Origin: Planctomycetota bacterium
Lineage (GTDB): Bacteria > Planctomycetota > UBA8108 > UBA1146
NCBI GenBank assembly: GCA_016776905.1
Contig: JADHSM010000006.1
Span: forward strand, 102,084 to 166,083
Direction: 5' to 3'
Length of the DNA stretch: 64,000 nucleotides
Positions within the stretch are counted from its first letter, which is position 1. Each line of letters begins with the position of its first letter. Made by a program: the position numbers and the translations under genes. Positions 36,785 to 45,371 of the stretch are shown piece by piece. A model generated the notes under the pieces. It saw only the letters and a program-made list of their open reading frames with translations. It had not been told where the DNA came from and searched no databases.

Positions 36785-38169
36785 GTAACAGATCTCAATC
36801 CTCAATTGGTGTGACATTGATCGAGCTTCTCATCGTGATGTCTATCCTCATGGCTGTATTGGGAATGTCGGTTTCTGTGTTCCGATCATTTGGAGAAGGC
36901 CAAACTCTTGAGGTCTCCGCGAGTCGTGTTTCTAGTGCAGTGAGAGCCGCAAGAAATTGGTCCATCTCTACTGGGATGCCCAGTCGTGTCCTCGTCGATC
37001 CGGACGCACGGAAAGTGACGGCATTTGGATTCGATACCGTAGCCGCATGGGATTTCGAAGATTTGGCGTCTCAACCTCAAACTCAAGAGCTTGCTTCGGG
37101 TTTTGAAGTCGAAGGTGCATTTCGACAAAAAGCTCGTGTTACGGGGCATGTTGAAACGGATGCGGGTTCAGTCGGGAGTGGGATTTTTTTCATTAATGAT
37201 GGTGCAGCATTGCAGTCCGATTGGCTTCCTAGATATCGCGTCGATCGCGGGTTTTCGGTAGAAGCCTGGGTGCAGTTTTGGCAACCGGAATGGCAACCAG
37301 AGGACGGAATCGAGCCCTCGGGTGGTTTCAGTGATCCTCGAAGAGAAATGCGACTTGCGATCATGAGTTCTCCTGGAGCTTTTGAAGTCGGTTTGCTCGC
37401 TGACGGTTCTGTCTACCTCGAAATCGGTGATCCCAAAGGGGCGATGGATGAGGAATTCTTTCGTGCTCAAACTGAATCGCAGAAGGTAATTCCCGATCGT
37501 TGGACTCATATACGGGCTACTTTCGATGGCGTCTCCATCGTTATTGAAGTCGATGGAGTTGAGCATGAATGGTACCCCGAAAATTTTGAATGGATCGTTG
37601 AGGAAGATTGGCCACCTATGCCAAGCGCTGTTCCTCCAGTCGATAGTGATTTGTACATCAGTCATCCGGCTCGATTCTTTTTAGGCGGGATGGATCAGAT
37701 CGTATTACGATCAGCGACGGATCCTGAAATTGTAGAAATGCCGCTCGATGTCGAATTACTTGGCTCGCCTCAATTGATTTACATCAATGGGAATGGATCA
37801 CTCAATCCGATTGAACATGATTTACCCGTCGTGATTCACGTAGCAGAAGTGGGTGACGTTGCGGATTTAGAGTTGGTGGATGGCACCTCTGTTTCTAAAG
37901 AGTCTTTCCGGGATCAGATGTCCCGAAAGAAGAAAGAACGTGAGGATCAGCAAGGGAAAGTGGAGGAAGCTTTCGGTAGTCCTATCGGAGATTTGATGGG
38001 TTATCTCGAAGATTGGCAATCCACTTCAGAAGACGGCGAAGAGGTGGAAGATGTCTATCTGTTACCTCTCTCTCCCGGGCAGCATTTTGGTATAGGTGAG
38101 GTCGACGAGCACACTGTATTGAGATTGCACAATGTTGTGATTGATTTGACGGGAGCTATCCGTGGTTAA
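36778..38169 (+). CDS. GspH-like minor pseudopilin with an inserted LamG-type domain
   Basis: 463 residues, about three times normal GspH length. The leader ends at Gly11, followed by VTLIELLIVMSILMAVLG with Glu at mature position 5. The GspH-like start of the head (SSAVRAARNWSISTGMPSRV) is followed from AAWDFED (about residue 85) by a LamG/concanavalin-type jellyroll of about 230 residues: GFSVEAWVQFW, RWTHIRATFDGVSIVIEVDG, and GMDQIVLRSATDPEI. The C-terminal part, including VLRLHNVVIDLTGAIRG, looks like the rest of the GspH fold, so the jellyroll appears inserted into the pseudopilin head. A short helical and acidic segment (RKKKEREDQQGKVEEAFG) lies between. LamG folds commonly bind glycans or proteins. 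Confidence 0.88.
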   Translation: MVSNRSQSSIGVTLIELLIVMSILMAVLGMSVSVFRSFGEGQTLEVSASRVSSAVRAARNWSISTGMPSRVLVDPDARKVTAFGFDTVAAWDFEDLASQPQTQELASGFEVEGAFRQKARVTGHVETDAGSVGSGIFFINDGAALQSDWLPRYRVDRGFSVEAWVQFWQPEWQPEDGIEPSGGFSDPRREMRLAIMSSPGAFEVGLLADGSVYLEIGDPKGAMDEEFFRAQTESQKVIPDRWTHIRATFDGVSIVIEVDGVEHEWYPENFEWIVEEDWPPMPSAVPPVDSDLYISHPARFFLGGMDQIVLRSATDPEIVEMPLDVELLGSPQLIYINGNGSLNPIEHDLPVVIHVAEVGDVADLELVDGTSVSKESFRDQMSRKKKEREDQQGKVEEAFGSPIGDLMGYLEDWQSTSEDGEEVEDVYLLPLSPGQHFGIGEVDEHTVLRLHNVVIDLTGAIRG

Positions 38170-41100
38170 AGATCGCTATCAAAACAAGCCCGAATCCGGA
38201 ATGGCATTGTTGATGGTTGTGCTCGTATTGGCAGCCTTGACTGCCATCGGTACACCTTTCCTTGTTTCAATGAGATTGCAAGAAGCCGGATCTGCGAAGT
38301 CGCTTGCGACTCACAAAGCAAGATTGGCCGCAAAAAGTGCGCGCGATCATGCTGTGAGCCATTTGTTCGACACACATCATAGTCGAGAAAGAGATTTTTG
38401 GAGTCCAGGAGCGAACGCTGGAGATCTTGTCGACGATCTTGATGAACTTCAGGTTTCATTTCCGGAACAAGCAGAGACAGAATCATTAGATAACACGAGC
38501 TCGTCGGCCCTCACTATGAGAGGTTCTGGTGACCGTATATTGGACGCCCGTGTTATTGACGAACAAGGCAAGGTGAATATCAACACAGCCATGCCTAATT
38601 TGGTGGGTAATCTTCTGGCTGGAAGTCATCTTTCTGAAAACATTACTTTTGATCAGGAATTAGAAATTCTTCCTCTTGATGATACCAGTATGTTTCCTGC
38701 CGACGACGATCCGGACTCTATCGATGGAGTCGTCGTCATACTTAACCCTCTCTTTTTTACGACTGAAGCCGTTTCTTATACAGGGAAAACTGAACAAGGA
38801 TTGACCGGAGTTTTTCGTGGTCAATATATGTCAGGTACTTGGGAGCATCAAAAAGGCTGGCCCGTTTTCGACATTCGTGGTTATAAAACTTTTCTGCACC
38901 GCCTTGCGAATCTTTCTGATGGAGAGATCGCTAGTTTCAGAACTCCGCTAGGTATCCGACAGATATCCGACTGGTCAGTGGTCCCGTATTTCCTTCAAAC
39001 TTTGGCCATCGTTGGGTTGAGTATGTCGAATATGGCGGATTGGGGTTTGACTCCCGAGATGCTTGTTCGCGCCGGTTTAGACCCATCGATTCTTGCTCGT
39101 GAACCGGAAGAGGTTGACGAAGGCGAATATCGAGACGCTCGTAAAAAGTTTCTCGATGTTGGGATTCCAAGAGAGGTGATCGACCTTGTTGAGTCGGTCA
39201 GAGGAAAAGCAGGGGTTATTGAAGCCTCGGAGTTGGTCGAACAATTTGGTGGGGTCGACAAGGCTCGTGGCAACGCTTTCAAAGGTGTCTACCAGACCTT
39301 TATTGCCCCGCAAATTAAGCGCGTTCAAAGTCAGAGTAAAAAATATTTCCCGGGTGCTGTCGCGGCATATCAAGAAATTTATAACCTCCCTGATATGGAA
39401 ACGATATCTGCGGGTGAGTTCGAGAAAATTAGAGAGTACATCACGACCAACTCGACGTTACCGAGAGATTGGTCGCAAGAGCAGATGGTCGAAGGTGAGA
39501 TCTCAAATAGCGCTCTTTTGGGCGTTCCTCAAATGCGATTGCCCCGTTACGATTTCTTTAATCCAGGCACTGTGGTTCGCATCCGTAGTAACTCAGACCC
39601 CAATAAATTTGAATACGGTTTGGCTGCTGGCGCATTTCCTACTCCTCGGGGCGGTTTTCGGGGAGGTGGTAGAGGTAGCATTTTTCAAGGCGGAGTGATT
39701 CTTAAGGAACCGCTGCGATATGAATGGGCGGAACGGGAAGCGATGGTCAGTGCGGCCTTACGCCATCCTGTGAATATTAATACCGCTCCAGCCCGAGTGA
39801 TTCAGGCTGTCTTGACAGGGATCAGTACGAATAGATTTGGTCGGAACTTCAACTCTGTCACCGTCGAAGAAGCGCGGAAATTGACAGAACGTTTGATGGC
39901 TGAAATGCCGATCGAAGGTTTTGAGGAATTGCGAACCATCGTAGAAGCCGCACAATTGTCAGGGGATTTGGACGGACAAGATTCTTCTGCGATATTGATT
40001 AATGCATTGAATCCCAATAATCCGAGACTGTCCGTGTCGACGACATGGTTTTGCTACAATACCAATGAGATTTATACGATCGAGTCGACAGGAGTCACCC
40101 GTAGTCCTTCCGGATTTCCTGATGCGACGGTTCGTTTACGTGAAGTGATAGAAGTCGCTCCACCCGAGTCTTTGTTTTTGCGCTTGGAAACTCAGTTCGA
40201 TTGGGCTTCCCAATATTTAACTCGTAATTCTGGTGGTCGATTCTTTACGGGATCTACGGCCTCCTTTGTGCCGGGTCGTGCTGCGAATCTGATGGTCACT
40301 GGTCCCGTCCCCATGAATGGACGGTTGTTCGCCGCTCCATCTATGGACGAAGGAACATTACGTGGGCTCACCCTCACCGTTCCAGAGATTCGCAATAACT
40401 GGGGATTTGGTCCGGTCGGACTTTTTGAAGTGGAGAGCTTCTCGGACACTATTGAGGGACGCGAATTGGAAGATGGCTCTTGGTCGCGGGGCACCTTTAT
40501 TGAGACAGAAGTGGCTATTCCAAATCCTGTGCCGGGTGGAGAAGTTGAGGTTGAATCAGGAGTGACAGACGCTCTTTCAACAATTCCTGCTCTCGTAGAG
40601 TTTTGGTATCGACCCCGCTGGGGATCTAGAGGGCAAAATCGAATTATTTTTGATATGCCTGGAGCTCAGGGAGATCCATGGCGAGATCGAATTCGACTCT
40701 TCTTTGATAAAGATACTCAAGAATTGGTTTTACAAGTTTTCGATGAAACGGGTTCTGCGTTGGCATGGGATTCGAGTTTTGCTCCAGCTGCCGAAATCCG
40801 TTATGCCGTAACTCCAAACTCTTTTGCTGATGATACTTGGTATCACATTTCAGCAGGTTGGCGATCCACGCGTCCGGGCGATTTGGTATTGATGATCGAT
40901 CGGAAACCAGTAGGCAAGCATTCTTGGTTAACACGATTGGCCGCTCCTGTCAGGACCTCTGATATCGGTGCATACCTTGAAGACGAGGAAATTGTTGATC
41001 GACTTCCCAACACCGGCACTTTGTTGATCGGTTCGGAAGCAGTGGATTACTCAAAAGCAGATGGCGGGTCAGTAATTTTTCTTCCTGTCGGCTTTAACGA

Positions 41101-43834
41101 AACTTTGCAGAGTACTCGTGGGCGACGAGGCACGATTCGCCAAAATCATCCAGCGGGGACACCTGTTCGTTTATTGGGATATTCTCTACCTTTGGCGAAC
41201 TCCGACCCTAATCTTGGATTGGAAGATTCTTCACAACGCATCATTTTGGGTCCTGGAGGAGCGAGTCTTGCGTTTGACTTACAACCGACGCGTAGAATTG
41301 AAAGCATCACACCTTCCGGCGCGGTGACGTTGGGGCCGTCTAGTTATGCTATCGCCGATACGACCGCTGCTTTTGTGATTCCTGGATTGACCAGTACTTT
41401 GGAGTTGGAACCCTTTGGCCAAGCGTCGAACAGTTTGTTGGTTCAGACTCAGGCTTCTCATCCCTTTGAATTAGGCTTCCCACCTCAGGGTTACATTCAT
41501 ATTCGTAAAATTGAACGGAATGCTGAAGGGCTCATGGTTCACACCCAGAGTGAATTCGCCAAATATTCGTCGATCACTCCGGGGCCGGTGGCTGGATTGT
41601 ATCGATTCACTGCCATGGGGCGGGGATTGCTCAACACAGATGCCATCGATGGAGTCACTGGTACTCCTGGGGACGTACGTCTGACAGTGAGAGCCGTTTC
41701 TATAGAAGCTGCTGAAGGTGGGCTCGATGCGACCTATGCGCCTTCAGGGACGATTCAATTGACGCGTCCGAGGGGGAGTGAAGTCTTACCCGGAACCAAT
41801 GTGGTCAATGGTTTAGCGGGACATCTTGGCGATTCCGAATGGATTCTCTACGATCGCATCGCTGAGGGCCGATTCTTTATCGTTGATCCAGATGCCCATG
41901 AAGTCTTTCGGGGCTACACCGGAAATCGATATGTCAGTATCGGAGATGCTTTTCGGCGTAACAGGCTGAGGCCCGATCTCGATTCGATTCAGTTTGTTCA
42001 GGCTGGAACAGAAATAATTCAAGTGGTACGAGGCGTGGGTGCGCAGGTCGCGCCGTATGACGCAGTCGTGCTGGGAGACGGGGCCGGAAATCCTCTCAAC
42101 CGCCAAGTGGAGTCGCTCAAAATGCGAGTCCATAAGGTGAAGGAGACTGATTCAGGGGTCTATCTGAGTTTTTTAACTCCACCCGAAGGAACTTATCTCC
42201 CCAATCAGGATCCTCGAATCGGCAAATTCCCGACAGGCGGACTTCCGATCACGTCTGCGGGGACGATTCAATTTGGCGGTTCACCCATCGCCGGAGCTGA
42301 ATTGCCCGGCGTTGGAACCATTGATGAAGTTCGCTTTTCTCGACTGGATAGCACCGATGTGGAGAGTCATATCTTCCCCATCGGCTCTACGGGTTTGCAG
42401 TCCGTTGACGTCGAATCATCTCCCAACCTTCCTTCGGGAACCCGCTCTGAGGTTTTGCGAACATTTTACAGAGAAGGGGACTCTGAGAGTTCGAACGGAG
42501 CCATCGATCGTTTCAGAATCGTCGGTCGTTCACGTTTGATTACGACTTTTGGGCAAGGGGGTGGAATCAGCCGAAGCTTCAGTCCTTCTGATCCTCGAAG
42601 TTTCGGAATGGGCCTCAGAGAAGGTCTCCTGATGGTGGATGGCGAATCGATGCATTACAGCTTCGAGCCGGGGGAGGTCGAACCCACAGTAGAAGTTCTT
42701 TTGCAACAGAACTTGGGGCGAGATCCTTTCCTCGACGAAGAGGCTTTGGATGCCGGAGTCGTCATTCCTTTCGATCCTCTGCGAGATTTGAGAAGTGAAG
42801 TCGTCCGTACGATTCAAGTGAATACGACGACAGGATTGCCCCCAAGTGGAGGTTTCCTTGAGATCTTGTCCGGGACTTCACGGGAGATTATTTACTATAG
42901 CAGTGCTAATGGTAATCAACTGAGTAACGTCCTTCGGGGACAACTTGGAACACCTGTGAACGGATACGTATACCAGTGGAGTTATCTTAGTAATCAGGAG
43001 ACTGTCGTCGTCACCAATACGATTCGCATGCGGCTTTTGCCGACACGAGACGTCGATGTTTTGACCCGTGGAATGCTGAATACAGCGAGGGAAAGTAACA
43101 GCCTAGGAGCCAATTCCTTGGTGCCTATTCCCGCGATCCCTGTTGGGCGTTTAGCGGGTGGAAATACTGAATCTGAAGTCCCAATGCAGGGTGATCTTCG
43201 TAACTTTCCAAATGGAGAAGGCTACTTGATTGTCGATGATGCGAATCCGGGCACTCCGGATGAAATCATTGCCACTGCAGGAAAAGTTGGATCGTCTTTT
43301 CGGCTCTACCGTGATGATAGAAGTGGGCGTGGGGTTTTCAGAGGAAGATTCGGAACTCAAGTACGCGACTTCGTGAAAGACGCTCCTGTTGTCGAATTTA
43401 TGGCAAGGCATCACGACCATTACCAACCCAGAGTTGAATCGAAAGATCTTCAATATTTGGAGCGGGCCTGGACAATGCCTGGAACAGTTTGGGATCGAAT
43501 TTCCTGGGCCGTTGAAGAGAGTCGAAGTCGCAGAACCGCTGGAACTGTTCGGGTTCTGGCTCGTTTCGAAGGTGTTCCCTCTTGGGACTCAGAACCCACG
43601 AACGAACCCGGTGGACTTTACCTGTTCGACGATCCCGAAGGAGATAATGTTCTCGATATTCTCTCCGATGCGATGGAGTTACGAATATTCTTTCGTCATA
43701 GAGAAGGGGCTTACGGACCTCTTCCGGGTGGTGGTTGGAATGACGAATACAAGCACCTTCCTGTTCTACGTCAATTCTCCATCGAGCACAGAAAAGAGTG
43801 GCGAGTACTCCATCACGAGGAGATCCCTTTCTAA
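38162..43834 (+). CDS. Giant GspK-like minor pseudopilin
   Basis: 1890 residues against about 300-350 for ordinary GspK. Start is GTG at 38162, inside the preceding gene. The leader ends at Gly13, followed by MALLMVVLVLAALTAIG with no Glu at position 5, the known tip-pseudopilin feature. Two GspK-type motifs are present: KVNINTAMPNLVGNLL and PVNINTAPARVIQAVLTG. The central part (about 800-930) resembles a LamG jellyroll (VEFWYRPRWG, DDTWYHISAGW), with TIDEVRFSRL further on. A short module with E-x-[ILV]-x-Y, then R-G-x-x-G-T, recurs at about 210, 985, 1280, 1500, 1590 and 1720. It would sit at the pseudopilus tip with its large head exposed. Confidence 0.9.
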   Translation: MVKDRYQNKPESGMALLMVVLVLAALTAIGTPFLVSMRLQEAGSAKSLATHKARLAAKSARDHAVSHLFDTHHSRERDFWSPGANAGDLVDDLDELQVSFPEQAETESLDNTSSSALTMRGSGDRILDARVIDEQGKVNINTAMPNLVGNLLAGSHLSENITFDQELEILPLDDTSMFPADDDPDSIDGVVVILNPLFFTTEAVSYTGKTEQGLTGVFRGQYMSGTWEHQKGWPVFDIRGYKTFLHRLANLSDGEIASFRTPLGIRQISDWSVVPYFLQTLAIVGLSMSNMADWGLTPEMLVRAGLDPSILAREPEEVDEGEYRDARKKFLDVGIPREVIDLVESVRGKAGVIEASELVEQFGGVDKARGNAFKGVYQTFIAPQIKRVQSQSKKYFPGAVAAYQEIYNLPDMETISAGEFEKIREYITTNSTLPRDWSQEQMVEGEISNSALLGVPQMRLPRYDFFNPGTVVRIRSNSDPNKFEYGLAAGAFPTPRGGFRGGGRGSIFQGGVILKEPLRYEWAEREAMVSAALRHPVNINTAPARVIQAVLTGISTNRFGRNFNSVTVEEARKLTERLMAEMPIEGFEELRTIVEAAQLSGDLDGQDSSAILINALNPNNPRLSVSTTWFCYNTNEIYTIESTGVTRSPSGFPDATVRLREVIEVAPPESLFLRLETQFDWASQYLTRNSGGRFFTGSTASFVPGRAANLMVTGPVPMNGRLFAAPSMDEGTLRGLTLTVPEIRNNWGFGPVGLFEVESFSDTIEGRELEDGSWSRGTFIETEVAIPNPVPGGEVEVESGVTDALSTIPALVEFWYRPRWGSRGQNRIIFDMPGAQGDPWRDRIRLFFDKDTQELVLQVFDETGSALAWDSSFAPAAEIRYAVTPNSFADDTWYHISAGWRSTRPGDLVLMIDRKPVGKHSWLTRLAAPVRTSDIGAYLEDEEIVDRLPNTGTLLIGSEAVDYSKADGGSVIFLPVGFNETLQSTRGRRGTIRQNHPAGTPVRLLGYSLPLANSDPNLGLEDSSQRIILGPGGASLAFDLQPTRRIESITPSGAVTLGPSSYAIADTTAAFVIPGLTSTLELEPFGQASNSLLVQTQASHPFELGFPPQGYIHIRKIERNAEGLMVHTQSEFAKYSSITPGPVAGLYRFTAMGRGLLNTDAIDGVTGTPGDVRLTVRAVSIEAAEGGLDATYAPSGTIQLTRPRGSEVLPGTNVVNGLAGHLGDSEWILYDRIAEGRFFIVDPDAHEVFRGYTGNRYVSIGDAFRRNRLRPDLDSIQFVQAGTEIIQVVRGVGAQVAPYDAVVLGDGAGNPLNRQVESLKMRVHKVKETDSGVYLSFLTPPEGTYLPNQDPRIGKFPTGGLPITSAGTIQFGGSPIAGAELPGVGTIDEVRFSRLDSTDVESHIFPIGSTGLQSVDVESSPNLPSGTRSEVLRTFYREGDSESSNGAIDRFRIVGRSRLITTFGQGGGISRSFSPSDPRSFGMGLREGLLMVDGESMHYSFEPGEVEPTVEVLLQQNLGRDPFLDEEALDAGVVIPFDPLRDLRSEVVRTIQVNTTTGLPPSGGFLEILSGTSREIIYYSSANGNQLSNVLRGQLGTPVNGYVYQWSYLSNQETVVVTNTIRMRLLPTRDVDVLTRGMLNTARESNSLGANSLVPIPAIPVGRLAGGNTESEVPMQGDLRNFPNGEGYLIVDDANPGTPDEIIATAGKVGSSFRLYRDDRSGRGVFRGRFGTQVRDFVKDAPVVEFMARHHDHYQPRVESKDLQYLERAWTMPGTVWDRISWAVEESRSRRTAGTVRVLARFEGVPSWDSEPTNEPGGLYLFDDPEGDNVLDILSDAMELRIFFRHREGAYGPLPGGGWNDEYKHLPVLRQFSIEHRKEWRVLHHEEIPF

Positions 43835-44919
43835 TGAAAAAAAGTGAAGCCGGATTAACTCTCATTGAGATTCTCGTCGCTCTGGGCATTTTCATGATGC
43901 TGGGATCCAGTTTGGTGATGTTCCTCCGTGATGGAATGTCGACCTGGCAAATTGGAGAATCGCGCCGAGAGGCATATGAACGCGCTGGAGCTATCATGGA
44001 TTTGATAGGGGAAGATCTTCGTTCTTCCTTTACGCAATCAGATCCTGGCCCAGACAATGGCCTCGTTGACGTCTTGATGCTCTGCGATATGGATGATTTT
44101 AATCGGCCTCGACTTCGTTTAGTGAGAACCCTGTCTGACGAGACTCGAAATCCGGTGACCAGAATAGCAGGGTCGTACACCGGCGGTCTCGCAGAGGTGG
44201 ATTACCGCAATGATTCCCAAGAAGCCAAGCTCGGGATACTGAGAGCTCCCGGTGGGCTCGCTGAAGTGGCGTATCTCATGGGACCGGAATCAGGATCCGA
44301 AGTTCTTTGGAGAGGTATGAAGTCGCCCATAGGGGGTGAGTCCTCTCTGTTTGATGTGGTCAACCTTCTCCCTGATGTCGATGGTATCCCGATGCGTTGT
44401 CGACCCGTAGCCGACGGAGTGTTGTATCTCGCTTGGTCATTTTGGGGTGGAGATCGTCGACGTTGGAGTGACGGCAAGTCTCAGCAGGCGCTGCCGTATT
44501 GGGATTCGACGAGAGGCATCCTAGAACCCCCCGCGGACGCAGGAATCGCTTGGGATGCTCGAAGCCGCGATCGTCATGAGGACGACGTTTTCCCGGATAC
44601 TGCCGAAATATTACTGGTCCTGAACCCTTCAAGATCACGGGCATTGGCCAGGCTCACCACTGATATTGGTGACGACGACGATGTTTTGATTCTTGATAGT
44701 GTGAATGAATACTCGACAAATGGTCAGCTTCATATCCGTTTGGATTCGGAGTGGATTCTTGTGGGAGAGATTCAGGGCAACAGGTTTGTGGATTGTCAAC
44801 GTGGAGTCCGAGGGACAAAAGCTGTTGAACATTTACGAGGAACTCGTGCCGTGAGTGGAACTGAGTTTCGCCGAACGATTCGTATTCCGGGTTACCGTGA
44901 CGCAAGGGGGCCAAGATAA
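43834..44919 (+). CDS. GspJ-like minor pseudopilin
   Basis: 361 residues from the ATG overlapping the GspK stop (TAATG). The leader ends at Gly7, followed by LTLIEILVALGIFMMLG with Glu at mature position 5. The next part (SSLVMFLRDGMSTWQIGESRREAYER) and the EDLRSSFTQSD segment match the GspJ head start. It is longer than usual (~200 residues). Its C-terminal ~70 residues contain EWILVGEIQGNRFVDCQRG followed by VRGTKAVEHLRGTRAV, the same module that recurs in the giant GspK. GspJ, I and K form the tip complex in type II secretion, so the shared module would be clustered at the tip. Confidence 0.88.
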   Translation: MKKSEAGLTLIEILVALGIFMMLGSSLVMFLRDGMSTWQIGESRREAYERAGAIMDLIGEDLRSSFTQSDPGPDNGLVDVLMLCDMDDFNRPRLRLVRTLSDETRNPVTRIAGSYTGGLAEVDYRNDSQEAKLGILRAPGGLAEVAYLMGPESGSEVLWRGMKSPIGGESSLFDVVNLLPDVDGIPMRCRPVADGVLYLAWSFWGGDRRRWSDGKSQQALPYWDSTRGILEPPADAGIAWDARSRDRHEDDVFPDTAEILLVLNPSRSRALARLTTDIGDDDDVLILDSVNEYSTNGQLHIRLDSEWILVGEIQGNRFVDCQRGVRGTKAVEHLRGTRAVSGTEFRRTIRIPGYRDARGPR

Positions 44920-45371
44920 TGTGCTCTTTTGAACATACTCATGACCCTATCGTCCAAAGGTCCGATTCTGGATTTTCACTTCTTGAAGTCATCGTTGCTT
45001 TAGGAATATTGGCTGTGGGTGTGGGTGCTGCTATTTCATTGTTTACAGCAGGGACCGCTGCTCACAGTCGCGCTATCGACCGTTTGAAAGCGATTGAAAT
45101 CTCAGAGTCCGTGTTCGCTGCGATTGAAGGTGCTTTAAGAGACGGTGCGAACATCGAGGAAATACAAACGAGTGATTTGATCCCTTCCGTATTGGAATCA
45201 TGGCCAGGAGTGAAGGTCGAAATCGCTTTTTCGACGATTCCAAAGCCGGACTTTGTGGATGAAGTGGTCATTCGATTGAGTATTCGATGGATCTCTCGTG
45301 GTCAGCAGGCCGAAGAGAAGTTTGAGCAGATCATTGCTCGATCGAGAAGTGTTCGATTGCTCCCCGAATAA
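44919..45371 (+). CDS. GspI-like minor pseudopilin
   Basis: 150 residues, close to normal GspI length. It starts on the last base of the GspJ stop (TAATG). An 18-residue leader ending in Gly precedes FSLLEVIVALGILAVGVGA with Glu at mature position 5; the long, His-containing leader is unusual. The head has the GspI-like KAIEISESVFAAIEGAL helix. It would nucleate the pseudopilus tip with the GspJ- and GspK-like proteins. It is the last gene of the operon, and its stop directly abuts the stop of the convergent holA gene, leaving no terminator between. Confidence 0.88.
   Translation: MCSFEHTHDPIVQRSDSGFSLLEVIVALGILAVGVGAAISLFTAGTAAHSRAIDRLKAIEISESVFAAIEGALRDGANIEEIQTSDLIPSVLESWPGVKVEIAFSTIPKPDFVDEVVIRLSIRWISRGQQAEEKFEQIIARSRSVRLLPE

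Noticed and set aside
36164..45371. Interpreting the operon as a canonical type II secretion system or type IV pilus locus
   Set aside because: The secretin, ATPase, platform protein and prepilin peptidase are not present, so naming it a complete system would overstate the evidence.
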